64,000 nt of DNA. Origin: Bradyrhizobium embrapense. Its GTDB lineage: Bacteria > Pseudomonadota > Alphaproteobacteria > Rhizobiales > Xanthobacteraceae. Shown here piece by piece: positions 7,732-16,816 of the stretch. Below the pieces are notes generated by a model. It was not told the DNA's origin and ran no database searches. It saw only the letters and a list, made by a program, of their open reading frames with translations. Numbering within the stretch: the stretch's first letter is position 1; each line of letters opens with the position of its first letter. The stretch spans positions 124,001 through 188,000 of the forward strand of contig NZ_LFIP02000006.1 of assembly GCF_001189235.2 (NCBI RefSeq), given 5' to 3'. Position numbers and translations under genes: made by a program.

Positions 7732-9036
7732 ATGACCACCATGGCAACCGCGGCACCCGCGCGCGCGTCGCAGACTTGGTATAAGATCCTCTACATCCAG
7801 GTGTTGATCGCCATTGTGGTTGGTGCCTTGGTCGGTTGGCTGTGGCCATCTGTCGCGACCAACGATTGGGTCAAGGCGCTCGGTGATGGCTTCATCAAAC
7901 TCATCAAGATGGTGATCGCACCGATCATCTTCTGCACCGTCGCATCCGGCATCGCGCACATTCAGGATGCAAAGAAAGTCGGTCGCGTCGGCGTCAAGGC
8001 ATTGGTCTATTTCGAGATCGTCTCCAGCTTTGCGCTGCTGTTGGGCCTTATTATGGGTAATCTGGTCCAAGTCGGTCATGGCCTTGCAGTCAAGCCGGAC
8101 GCTGCAGCGGTCGCCAATTACGTCAAGCAAGCGGAAGCCTCCAAGAGCGTCGATTTCTTTCTCAATATCATTCCCGATACCGTGGTCAGCGCGTTCGCTC
8201 GCGGCGATGTTTTGCAGGTGCTCCTGTTCGCGATCTTGTTCGGTTTTTCTATGATGGCGCTGGGAGAACGCGGGGAGCGGCTGCGCGGCATGATTGACGA
8301 CGTCGCGCACGCGGTGTTCGGTGTAATCGCCATCATCATGAAAGCGGCCCCGATCGGAGCCTTCGGCGCCATGGCCTTCACGATTGGCAAGTTCGGGCCG
8401 GCGGCGCTCGGCAATCTGATCGGTCTGATCGCGCTATTTTACGTTACGGCTGCGCTTTTTGTCGTGGTGGTGCTCGGTGTCATCGCGCGCATCGTCGGCT
8501 TTTCGATTTTCAAGTTTATTGTCTATATCAAGGACGAGCTTTTGATCGTGCTCGGCACTTCCTCCTCGGAAAGCGCGCTGCCGCAATTGATGGAGAAACT
8601 TGAGCGGCTGGGCTGCTCCAAGCCCGTGGTCGGCCTAGTGGTCCCAACTGGGTACTCCTTCAACCTCGATGGCACCAACATTTATATGACGCTTGCTACA
8701 TTGTTCATTGCCCAAGCGCTCGGAGTCGATCTCACCTTTGGCCAACAGCTCACGATCTTGCTCGTGGCAATGCTGACCTCCAAGGGGGCAAGCGGCGTCA
8801 CCGGCGCGGGCTTCATCACGCTCGCCGCAACGTTGTCGGTCGTCAACCCAGCGCTGGTACCGGGTATGGCAATCGTGTTCTCGATCGACAAGTTCATGAG
8901 CGAGGTACGCGCCCTTACCAACATCACTGGCAATGGCATTGCAGCCGTGTTCGTATCCTGGTGGGAAGGCGAGCTTGAGCACGCGACATTGCACGCTCGG
9001 CTCGACCGGCTCACCACTGTCGATACAGGGAGGTAG
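7732..9036 (+). CDS. dctA: C4-dicarboxylate:cation symporter DctA
   Basis: A 434-residue member of the dicarboxylate/amino acid:cation symporter family. Family landmarks are present: IQVLIAIVVGALVGWLWP at the N-terminus, FIKLIKMVIAPIIFCTVASGI (residues about 52-72), the serine-rich LGTSSSESALPQLMEKLE turn, the GYSFNLDGTNIYMTLATLFIAQALG signature, and TSKGASGVTGAGFITLAATL. DctA imports succinate, malate and fumarate, the carbon supply that plant cells give to nitrogen-fixing bacteroids; uptake is essential for symbiotic fixation in several rhizobia. Here it stands alone, without dctB/dctD next to it. A nod box and a sigma-54-like promoter lie upstream, suggesting a symbiosis-specific second copy. 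The start codon was chosen from GCGTC-ATG context after AGGAAG. Confidence 0.93.
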   Translation: MTTMATAAPARASQTWYKILYIQVLIAIVVGALVGWLWPSVATNDWVKALGDGFIKLIKMVIAPIIFCTVASGIAHIQDAKKVGRVGVKALVYFEIVSSFALLLGLIMGNLVQVGHGLAVKPDAAAVANYVKQAEASKSVDFFLNIIPDTVVSAFARGDVLQVLLFAILFGFSMMALGERGERLRGMIDDVAHAVFGVIAIIMKAAPIGAFGAMAFTIGKFGPAALGNLIGLIALFYVTAALFVVVVLGVIARIVGFSIFKFIVYIKDELLIVLGTSSSESALPQLMEKLERLGCSKPVVGLVVPTGYSFNLDGTNIYMTLATLFIAQALGVDLTFGQQLTILLVAMLTSKGASGVTGAGFITLAATLSVVNPALVPGMAIVFSIDKFMSEVRALTNITGNGIAAVFVSWWEGELEHATLHARLDRLTTVDTGR

Positions 9037-10114
9037 GCCGCGGATCTTGGTCGCCGTCATTGCAAGACGCGTCGAATCCAAGCGCAACCGCATTCACGAT
9101 TCTTCGTAGTTTAGGTCGGCATGCACCGTGCCTGATCTGCGAATCCGAGCTTTCTCCCAGGGCATCCCCAGAACGCAGCTCTTGCTCCGCGTCACGCCCT
9201 CGGCAGTCGCCTGTGAGGGGTTACCGCACGCGATAAGGAGCTGCAGTTTTAGAAAGTCATTTTCAAGCGTGGTCTTTCGAGGTCAGGCTTCTGGCCAGCC
9301 GGGCGCCTGTGCAATATTGCCGAGCCAGACAGTAAGGCTGCGAAAGAACGTATCCAGCTTGACGGACCAAGATGTTGGCCCGCCCACAAATGCCCGTGTG
9401 CGTGGTCAACACACTTGCCTCGCCCGGCCGACGAGGCGGTAGCGTCTTCCGTGCAACTCAGTACTACGGTGCGTATCAGATCGCGATGGATGTGATCAGC
9501 GCGGACTAGATTGGCACCTTGACAGAGACGAGGCAGCTCGCGGAAGCAAGTATCGGCTCGGCCCTCATATACCCCCCCTGGATTCCGGCTGACGGTTCGT
9601 CGGCACCGAGCCTGGGCGCACATGGCCGCGAGGCATAGATAGCAGTTGCATAACTTCGCCCTGCTATCTCGGCACATTACATTGCCCTCCCGTCCGCATG
9701 ATCAATCGCGAGATGCGTGGTCCCGCAGCTTGCACCTGGCCTTGCCGGGTTCGACGAGGGGCCTGCTTTTTCGGCCGCGACGTCCTGGCTGAACTGAAGT
9801 CCTTGTCCTCGTCGCGGGTGCCACGGGGTCGCGGTCCTCGGCCGCAGCCTCGAATGCCTGCCCCAAAGGTCACCGGCGGCGGAGGAAAGCAGACAACCCA
9901 GCCTCGATGTACAGAGGTCAGATGCAATATTGAAAGGTTTAGGACAACTATACGTACGTTTGTAATGCGTCTTCCTTCGGCGCGTGCTGAGTTCAACAGA
10001 AGGCAATCAATCTCGCAACCGCGTACGAGCGTCTGTCGACACGGAAAGGATTGCCTCATTTTTGCCTAAAATGTTATAGCTCTCCCGCCGGAGAAAAGCC
10101 CGGACGATATAAAA
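9037..10114. other. No gene recognised in about 1.1 kb
   Basis: No reading frame here shows a convincing protein family. Frames of 100-140 codons occur on both strands but are arginine/proline-rich and overlap, as expected for non-coding G/C-rich DNA. The 3' part must hold the promoter of the sensor kinase operon; I saw no nod box, tts box or sigma-54 site. Confidence 0.45.
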
Positions 10115-12787
10115 ATGCGTAGTCAGATCAGCAATTTGAAAGTTTCAGCCCCTCAGTTTACCTTCGGCAGCATAACGTTGGCCGTGGTAACGCTGGCTTG
10201 CTTGTACCTTCACGCGCAGTTCGCTGCGACGGCGTTCGCCTATTTGTTGGTCGTATTGCTTTTTTCGCTGATGGGCAGCCTCATCGCGTCATCCGCGCTT
10301 TGTGTCGTGGCCATCGTAGGTTTGGCTTACTATTTTGCGCCGCCAGCGTTCAGTCTGCGGATCGATGACCCACAAGATCTTCCGGTGGTCGTTGCGTTCT
10401 TCATTGTCTCGATCATTGGAACGCACCTGATGGGAAAAGTCCGCCAAGAAAGCCAAGCCGCGCGTGAGGCCGCAGCCAAGCTCCGGATCAGCGCGGCCGA
10501 TTTGGAGGACCGCGAGAAACGCTGGCAAGCGATTTTTGAACACAATCCGGCCATGTACGTCATGGTCGACGAAGCCGGTACCGTCCTCAATACCAATACG
10601 TTCGGCGCGGCACAGCTCGGCTATGCGCGTTCCGAACTGATCGGCCACTCCATCCTGGGAGTCTTTCTGGAGGAGGATCGCGAGTTAGCTCGCGAATGCA
10701 TTCGCGCCTGCCTTGAAGATATCGGTCAATCGCGAACCTGGGAGGCCCGGAAAGTCAGGAACGACGGCTCGGTACTGTGGGTACGTGAAAATGCCAAAGC
10801 CATGATCTGGGCTGATGACCGGCCCATTGTTCTGATATCCTGCGAAGATATCACCGAACGGAAGCGGACCGAGTCTGCCCTGCAGCGGAGCGAAGCACAT
10901 TTGGCCCAGGCGCAGGAGCTGAGCCATACAGGCAGCTTCGGCTGGAATGTCGCCACCGGCGAGGTCTTCTGGTCAAAGGAGACGTTTCGAATATTTGAGT
11001 TGGACCCGCAGACCGTTCCGTCGCCGCACCTCGTCGTCGAGCGCACCCATCCAGATGATAGGGCTTCGGTTCAAGAGGTCATTAATCGGGCGGTGCGAGA
11101 TCCGAAGGATTTCGAACATGAATACCGGCTGCTGCTGCCGGACGGCTCGGTGAAGTACATCCATGCGCGGGCACGAGCCACGAGAACCGCCAGCGGTGAT
11201 ATTGAGTTTGTCGGAGCAGCGACGGATGTTACCGCCGAGCGACAATCAGAGCAGAAGCTGCGCCGCAGTGAGGCCTATCTCGCCGAAGCCCAGCACCTCA
11301 GTCACACGGGCAGTTGGTCCTGGGACTTTCACGGGCTCGATTTTGTGTATCGCTCCGCCGAGGTCGATCGTCTGTTTGAGTTTGATCCGCAAGAGACTGT
11401 ATCAATAGAGACCATTCGCTCGCGCATCCATCCAGACGACCTCCCCGGGCTCCAGGAGGCGCACCGCCAGGCTATCGAGCTCAAGAAAGATCGCTTCGAG
11501 CATGATTTTCGAATTCTTCTAAAAGACGGCGGGATAAGGCGCATACACTCCGTTGCGCATATCGTGGTCGGCAACGATGGCTGCGTGAGCGAACTGATCG
11601 GAACGCATATGGATGTGACCGAGCAATACGCCGCTAGAGAGCGCCTGGAAAACACACTGGCTGCGCTGCGCGAAAGCGAGCAACGCTTTCGCGATTACGC
11701 CGAGACGGCTTCCGATTGGCTCTGGGAGACCGGGCCAGATCACCAGGTTACGCGCTTGTCCGAGCACACCAGCACTGCGGGAATCTTAGCGACAGGATTG
11801 ATGGGCCTGCTCCGCTGGGACATTGCGTGCGATGTGGAAGAGGAACCTGAGAAGTGGCGGCAGCACCGGGCCACACTGGAGGCGCATCTGCCGTTCCGGG
11901 ATCTGGTCTACCGTACTTTCAACCGGACCGGATCTCCGATCTACGTTCGGACGAGCGGCAAGCCCTTTTTTGATGCGAACGGCAAGTTCCTTGGCTACCG
12001 CGGCGTCAGCACCGACATCACCGCTATTATTCGCGCAGATCAAGCCGAACAACAATTGCGGAAGGCACAGGCGGAACTTGCTCATGTGACACGTGTGACG
12101 ACGTTAGGAGAGCTGACAACCTCCATTGCCCATGAAATCAACCAACCACTCGGCGCTATTATCAGCAACGCTGACGCGTGCCTCGGTTGGATAGGCCGCG
12201 AAACTCCTGATCTATCGGCGGCGCGCTCTTCGGTTGAGTGGATCATCGAAGACGCAATACGGGCAAGCGAAGTGATCCGTCGCGTGCGCACACTTGCGAA
12301 GAAGGGCGAGATCGAGAGGGCGCCGCTCGATATCAATGAGATCGTTAGGGACGTCATTGCGCTAGTGACACGAGAGCTGGTGAGCCACCAGGTGGCGTTA
12401 AGAACCGAGCTGACGGCAGCTCTCCCTACGATTCTCGGTGACCGGATTCAGCTGCAGCAAGTGATCATCAATCTGGTGATGAACGGGATCGAAGCCATGG
12501 ACGCGGTCACGGACCGAAAGCGTGAGTTGCTGATTCAGTCGTCCATGGACGATATGGGGCACGTGCAGGTGGCCGTGACAGACTGGGGCGTCGGGATCGC
12601 CGAGAATGATGCGGACCGCGTGCTAGATCCTTTCTTCACCACGAAGTCCAGCGGACTTGGAATGGGTCTTTCGATCTGCCGGTCAATCGTAGAAGCTCAC
12701 GGAGGACGGCTGTCCATGGTGCGCAAGCAGGTCCCGGGCGTGACATTCCAGTTTGCCCTGCCGTTGCATGAGGAGGTCGGCTCGTGA
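10115..12787 (+). CDS. Multi-PAS sensor histidine kinase, NodV-type
   Basis: An 890-residue membrane sensor. Residues about 14-110 form a KdpD-like four-helix membrane region (DUF4118 type). Four PAS/PAC units follow (roughly 137-250, 262-375, 385-500 and 525-640), each ending in the usual ..GVSTDITA or ..CEDITERKRTE pattern. The kinase core has H673 in SIAHEINQPLG, the N-box near IINLVMNGIEAMD, then DWGVGI and GLGMGLSI. Length, domain plan and the NodW-like partner immediately downstream match Bradyrhizobium NodV (about 889 residues), which senses isoflavonoids and switches on nod genes in parallel with NodD. Whether this is NodV itself or a paralogue such as NwsA cannot be settled without alignment. 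Its stop codon overlaps the regulator's start (GTGA), implying translational coupling. Confidence 0.85.
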   Translation: MRSQISNLKVSAPQFTFGSITLAVVTLACLYLHAQFAATAFAYLLVVLLFSLMGSLIASSALCVVAIVGLAYYFAPPAFSLRIDDPQDLPVVVAFFIVSIIGTHLMGKVRQESQAAREAAAKLRISAADLEDREKRWQAIFEHNPAMYVMVDEAGTVLNTNTFGAAQLGYARSELIGHSILGVFLEEDRELARECIRACLEDIGQSRTWEARKVRNDGSVLWVRENAKAMIWADDRPIVLISCEDITERKRTESALQRSEAHLAQAQELSHTGSFGWNVATGEVFWSKETFRIFELDPQTVPSPHLVVERTHPDDRASVQEVINRAVRDPKDFEHEYRLLLPDGSVKYIHARARATRTASGDIEFVGAATDVTAERQSEQKLRRSEAYLAEAQHLSHTGSWSWDFHGLDFVYRSAEVDRLFEFDPQETVSIETIRSRIHPDDLPGLQEAHRQAIELKKDRFEHDFRILLKDGGIRRIHSVAHIVVGNDGCVSELIGTHMDVTEQYAARERLENTLAALRESEQRFRDYAETASDWLWETGPDHQVTRLSEHTSTAGILATGLMGLLRWDIACDVEEEPEKWRQHRATLEAHLPFRDLVYRTFNRTGSPIYVRTSGKPFFDANGKFLGYRGVSTDITAIIRADQAEQQLRKAQAELAHVTRVTTLGELTTSIAHEINQPLGAIISNADACLGWIGRETPDLSAARSSVEWIIEDAIRASEVIRRVRTLAKKGEIERAPLDINEIVRDVIALVTRELVSHQVALRTELTAALPTILGDRIQLQQVIINLVMNGIEAMDAVTDRKRELLIQSSMDDMGHVQVAVTDWGVGIAENDADRVLDPFFTTKSSGLGMGLSICRSIVEAHGGRLSMVRKQVPGVTFQFALPLHEEVGS

Positions 12788-13455
12788 CGCGACGCTTTGA
12801 CTCGCCAAGCAGCAATCCCGAGACTTCGACAGCGGCAATCGTCTTCGTCGTCGAGGACGACATCTCCATGCGTCGGTCGCTCACTAACCTTTTTCAATCG
12901 GTGGGTTTGGACGTCGTTGCATTTGGGTCGGCCCGCGAGATGCTGCAGAGCGCACTTCCGGATGTTGTTAGCTGTCTGGTTCTTGATGTCCGGCTCCCAG
13001 GCTTGAGCGGCCTGGAGTTCCAGACTGAGCTAACGAAGTCGAACATACATATTCCGATCATTTTCATTACCGGCCATGGCGACATTCCCATGAGCGTCAG
13101 GGCGATGAAAGGAGGCGCGGTCGATTTTCTTACCAAACCGTTTCGCGATCAGGAATTGCTTGACGCGGTGATTGCCGCGACCGAGCGCGACCGCAAAAGA
13201 CGGCAGGCCCAGCAAGCCGTCGCAACCCTGCAGTCCCTATTTGAGACCCTAAGCCCGCGCGAACAGGCGGTGATGAAGCTGGTCGCTTCCGGCCTGATGA
13301 ATAAGCAGGTAGCCGCTGAGCTTGGGCTCGCTGAGATTACGGTCAAGATCTACCGGGGACACGTAATGAGAAAGATGCGTGCCCGCTCACTGGCCGATCT
13401 GATCAGAATGGCTGAGACTCTGGGGATCGGAGCCAATCGTTCTGAACAAACCTAA
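12784..13455 (+). CDS. FixJ/NarL-type response regulator, NodW-like
   Basis: A 223-residue two-domain regulator starting at GTG 12784, overlapping the kinase stop by four bases. The receiver (about residues 18-130) has the acidic pair in VVEDD, the phosphorylated D68 in LVLDVRLPG, threonine in ITGHGD and lysine in FLTKPF. The C-terminal LuxR-type helix-turn-helix (about 155-215) reads LSPREQAVMKLVASGLMNKQVAAELG, then EITVKIYRGHVMRKM. The whole resembles NodW, which after phosphorylation by NodV activates nod genes in Bradyrhizobium in response to isoflavonoids. The adjacent kinase is the obvious phosphodonor. Which promoters it controls is not visible here. Confidence 0.87.
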   Translation: MTRRFDSPSSNPETSTAAIVFVVEDDISMRRSLTNLFQSVGLDVVAFGSAREMLQSALPDVVSCLVLDVRLPGLSGLEFQTELTKSNIHIPIIFITGHGDIPMSVRAMKGGAVDFLTKPFRDQELLDAVIAATERDRKRRQAQQAVATLQSLFETLSPREQAVMKLVASGLMNKQVAAELGLAEITVKIYRGHVMRKMRARSLADLIRMAETLGIGANRSEQT

Positions 13456-13500
13456 GTATGATTTTACAATTTCGTCACTCGAGCCCACTTTTCGCCCAGG

Positions 13501-13935
13501 GTGGCTAATGCCTCGGCAGCCGTTAGTCCCGCGCCAGGAGAGATCGTCTTGTCCACGCCTTTGATTTCTGTCGTTGACGACGACGCATCTGTCCGTGCGG
13601 CGACGGAGAACCTATTGAAATCGCGCGGCTACATCGTTCAAACATTTACATCGGCGGAGGATTTTTTGAGATCGCCGCGGTTGAACGAGACCTCTTGCGT
13701 AATTACGGACGTGCAGATGCCGGTTATGAGCGGCTTGGACCTGCTGGCGGAAATGCGGACCCGCGGTTATCGGGTACCTTTCATTTTCATTACTGCGTTC
13801 CCGAACGACCGCGTGCGCGCCTCAGCCTTGAGCGCAGGAGCGATTGGCTTCTTGGCCAAGCCCTTCGCCGGACATACACTGATCGAGCACCTCGATGCCG
13901 CACTGAAGGAAAACCGCAATGGAGGACGCACTTGA
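13501..13935 (+). CDS. Single-domain response regulator (receiver only)
   Basis: A 144-residue CheY-like receiver with no output domain. It has the acidic cluster in SVVDDDASVR, the phospho-acceptor D70 in VITDVQMPVMSG, and the lysine in FLAKPF. The frame opens with GTG at 13501; an in-frame TTG at 13550 is an alternative that would remove a poorly conserved leader. It lies 45 bases behind the NodW-like gene in the same direction, so it is probably the third member of the operon. Lone receivers often compete for phosphate or tune a kinase. A phosphate sink or modulator role toward the upstream kinase is inferred. It could also be a regulator that lost its DNA-binding half, because the sequence after it is decayed. 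Confidence 0.8.
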   Translation: MANASAAVSPAPGEIVLSTPLISVVDDDASVRAATENLLKSRGYIVQTFTSAEDFLRSPRLNETSCVITDVQMPVMSGLDLLAEMRTRGYRVPFIFITAFPNDRVRASALSAGAIGFLAKPFAGHTLIEHLDAALKENRNGGRT

Positions 13936-14322
13936 AACGATCAGCCGGCGGCGAGTCATTTCAGCCCTGAATGTTGAGATCCGGTCGCGAGCTCGGCGCG
14001 ATCTTATTGAAGCGGGCTCTCCGAAATCAGCCGGCACCAACGGTAGTCGATGTCGTACTGCCTCTTGGCCCGTGAGTTGTCCACCAGGCATCAGGCCGCT
14101 CAGAACGACGTTGCCACCAAGGGTCGGCATACTTGGCACCTCTAGGCCCCGCTCGTCTCTGCTTTTTGGCACTTCAGGTGACCTTGCGCAGAAGTTGTTC
14201 GACAAGCTCAAGCGCTTCTTCGCTCAGATTCGTAGCAGCTAAATGCGATTGCGACATACCGCCTGGCGCAACAAAAGAGCTTCGTTCAACTCAGAAGCTC
14301 CCTGTGGGGCCATCGTGAGAAA
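13936..14322. other. Decayed sequence
   Basis: No intact gene. The DNA between the lone receiver and the nopP fragment holds only short frames. It may contain remains of the receiver's lost output domain or of nopP, but neither is recognisable. Confidence 0.4.
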
Positions 14323-14877
14323 TCATGGGTGTTTTGGGTGATATTGATTGGCGCGCGAAAGCTCTGCGCGAGCTCCTTCGGCTACGGCGCCAGTCGGCAC
14401 AGTTTTGCCCTGCTTGTCTATGGTGCCTGGCATCGCTCCGCGCTTTTCTTCAGACCACCCCCTTATAGTGGCCTCTTCGACCCTCCCCACTCTTGTTTCC
14501 AGCTGGTAGCTGAAGTATCGCGCGTCGTCGGAATCTCGGGTTGTTCCATAGTCTTCGGCAACTTCTGCAGTCCGCCTTGCTCTAGCGGACACGAACTCGG
14601 AGCACTCTTGCGGGTTTATCGGCGATGTACTTGATCTCGTCGCCATGATAGGCCTTCACGGCTTCCCGGAATGATCTGCGATCTTCGAATTCTATCACAG
14701 GAGGAGTTGAAACCAGCAAATACGGTCTCGTTGCTGATGATGAGCTGCCGCTTGACCCAGATTCGGCTGACCGCGTGTTGGCGAACGCATCCGCAAAGCT
14801 GTTTGCATCCGCTTGTAGTCAGCTTCGGCGAAGGGCGGCGATTGGTAGTAGTACGAGCCATTGATGCGATTATACAT
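14323..14877 (-). pseudogene. Broken second copy of the type III effector gene nopP
   Basis: The minus strand carries pieces of a NopP-like protein in more than one frame. The start MYNRINGSYYY (ATG 14877) parallels MYGRINN of the intact copy at 24132. A later frame contains DAFANTRSAESGSSG and FREAVKAYHGDEI. A third has QECSEFVSARARRTAEVAEDYG and DDARYFSYQL, matching QEYSEFVSERARRTAHVASEYG and DAARYYSYQL in the intact gene. After that point the sequence diverges and the last third (the part equivalent to DILLEHQLQQDGERPL) is missing. At least two frameshifts and a truncation make it non-functional. No tts box is present upstream: an IS110-type element begins about 50 bases before the start. 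Confidence 0.75.
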
Positions 14878-14929
14878 GGCGATTAGTGCTTCCGTCGGGC
14901 ATAGATTTCTGCACTTGGTCAACGGCCTG

Positions 14930-16440
14930 TTCTCATGTTGCTGTCAAGGGGCTCGATCAAGCGGAACCGCTTCCGGCTGAGCGTCCGGACGCTGGACTTC
15001 GAAGGTGCCCACGGTAGGAGGCAGGGCCAAAGACGACGGTTGATCAAGCTCTCATGCGCGGGTTGGCTACGGCATGACCGTGGTTTCGTCTTGGGGCTGC
15101 CTCGGTCTAGGAGCGAGCGTCGGCAATGCCGGCTCATAACAGGCCACGAGGATTCCCCACGGCACCCTGCCTCCTGCCCTGGGCACCAGATATGGTCGAG
15201 CAGCGTTCTTTCAGGCGACCGGCCCGAGAGCTGTACTTGCCGAGTGATCGCCCACAGGAAGCCGACCATCTCGCGTGCAATGGCAGTGGTGACGATCACC
15301 TTGGGTTTGCCGGCCGCCGACAAGCGGCGATAGCGGGCGCACAGCCTGACCTGGGCCGTCCAGGCGATATCGCGGATAGCTTGAGGCAGGCGCTCGTTAC
15401 GGTCATGGAGCTTGCTGACGCGGGCTTGCATGCGATAGGTCCACGCCCCTCGATCAGAGCCCGCCTGTCCAGAGCGTTGCCAGCCTTGGTGATGCCGCCG
15501 CGTCGGATGGTGACGCCGCTCGAATGCTCTGACGGCACGAGGCCGAGAAAGGTCATCAACTGTCGGGGATTGTCGAAGCGGGAGAAGTCGCCGACCTCGG
15601 CAACCACCGTCACGGCAACGATGAAGGCGACGCCGCGCATGGCCTGCACGGCCTCTACGAACGGCGTCATCGACCATTGTGGCGCCAGCTCCTCGATCCG
15701 CTTGGTCAAGCAGTCCACACGGGCCTCAGCGTCGGTCACGGCATGAATGTAGTCCTGCAGAACGATTTGGCCCGCCGGGTGATCGAAGCGCACCGTGGTG
15801 AGCCGGCGACGATAAGCCAGAGTCCGCCCCCCTCTTCCCGGCATAGATGCGCCCATGTCGCAGCAGGAAGCCTTGGAGATGTTGCCGCGCCTTTCCGAGC
15901 ACACGCATCACCGTGGCGCGAGCTCTCACCAAGTCGCGCATGGCTTCATGCGCCGCATCCGGAACCCACACGGCTGTCAGCTCGCCGCTCCGGTGCAGCT
16001 TGGCCAGCATCGCCGCATCGCGCCGGGCAGTTTTTACCCGATCGCCGGCCTTCATCGGGATCAGCGAGGGGGCCACCACGATGCAGTTGTGCCCCAGTCC
16101 CGTCAGTTGTCGATGCAGGCCATATCCGCAGGGTCCGGCTTCGTAACAAAAACTTACCTGCCGGTCACCCTTGCCAAGCTTCTCCGCCAGCTTGTCGATT
16201 TGATCGGCGTGATTAGGGATGATCCCCAAGTTACGAACTTCACCGCCGCGCATCCCTTCCGCCACTGCGACCGAAATCGTCGCCTTGTGCACATCCAGCC
16301 CCACGAAAATGCTATCGTTCATCAGGCCCGCTCCCCATGCTTGAGGCTCGGCGCCGGACCATGCGGCGCAACCCTCGATGGAGCTTGCCGCGGGGCGGGC
16401 CGCCCGTCACCTCAAAGGGCAAACATAGGGTCTAGGCCGT
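14930..16440 (-). mobile_element. IS110-family insertion sequence, degenerate copy
   Basis: The element is defined by its frameshifted transposase (15150-16322) plus flanking non-coding DNA typical of IS110 elements, which have no long terminal repeats. Ends are approximate: I could not find matching termini. Its right-hand coding start is at 16322 and its other end lies next to the nopP fragment, from which it has probably separated the promoter. Confidence 0.65.
15150..16322 (-). pseudogene. IS110-family transposase, at least two frameshifts
   Basis: The first frame (ATG 16322) has the DEDD-nuclease start FVGLDVHKATISVAV, YEAGPCGYGLHR and TARRDAAMLAKL. At about 15830, inside a run of six C, the meaning passes to another frame that carries RLTTVRFDHPAGQ, VAFIVAVTVVAEVGDFSRF and the serine-containing QLMTFLGLVPSEHSSG (Transposase_20 region). 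Near 15445 it shifts again to a third frame reading AWTYRMQARVSKL, VRLCARYRRLSAAGKPKV and IAREMVGFLWAI, the usual family C-terminus. No single frame encodes a working enzyme, so the copy is immobile unless complemented. Confidence 0.85.
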
Positions 16441-16816
16441 GTGGAGTTGATAGGCAGCCTGGCTTACGAAAACCTGGCGGTGGATTCCGCTAATCGTACT
16501 TCACTCTGGCTTGCTTGCTTCCAAACGAGCACGGCGCACGCTCAAGCTATTGGCACTCAGTAGGTTTGATGAGGCCGCGAGCAAGTCCTAGAATGCATCT
16601 TCACAACCAATTGGATCGTTCGATGTTGGCTTGCTGACTCCAAGCGGATCGTTGGCTTTCCAAACTCCCACCGCACCGCCTCATATCCCGTTCTTCGTTT
16701 GGATGCTTCAGTGCAGGTCGTAAACGGGGCGTCTTAAATAGATTGACGATGTCAGGCTTTGACCGGCGATATCGCCTATCTAACTGCGGCTCGTGGAAGC
16801 GCGCCCTTTGTCGGCG
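16441..16816. other. No gene recognised
   Basis: Spacer between the IS110 copy and the arabinofuranosidase stop codon. A loosely repeated phrase (TTGGATCGTTCGATGTTGGCTTGCTGACTCC and AGCGGATCGTTGGC-like words at about 16610-16655) is visible, otherwise nothing. Confidence 0.35.

Noticed and set aside
14671..14886. Plus-strand frame over the nopP fragment
   Set aside because: Antisense of the recognisable NopP pieces, without features of its own.
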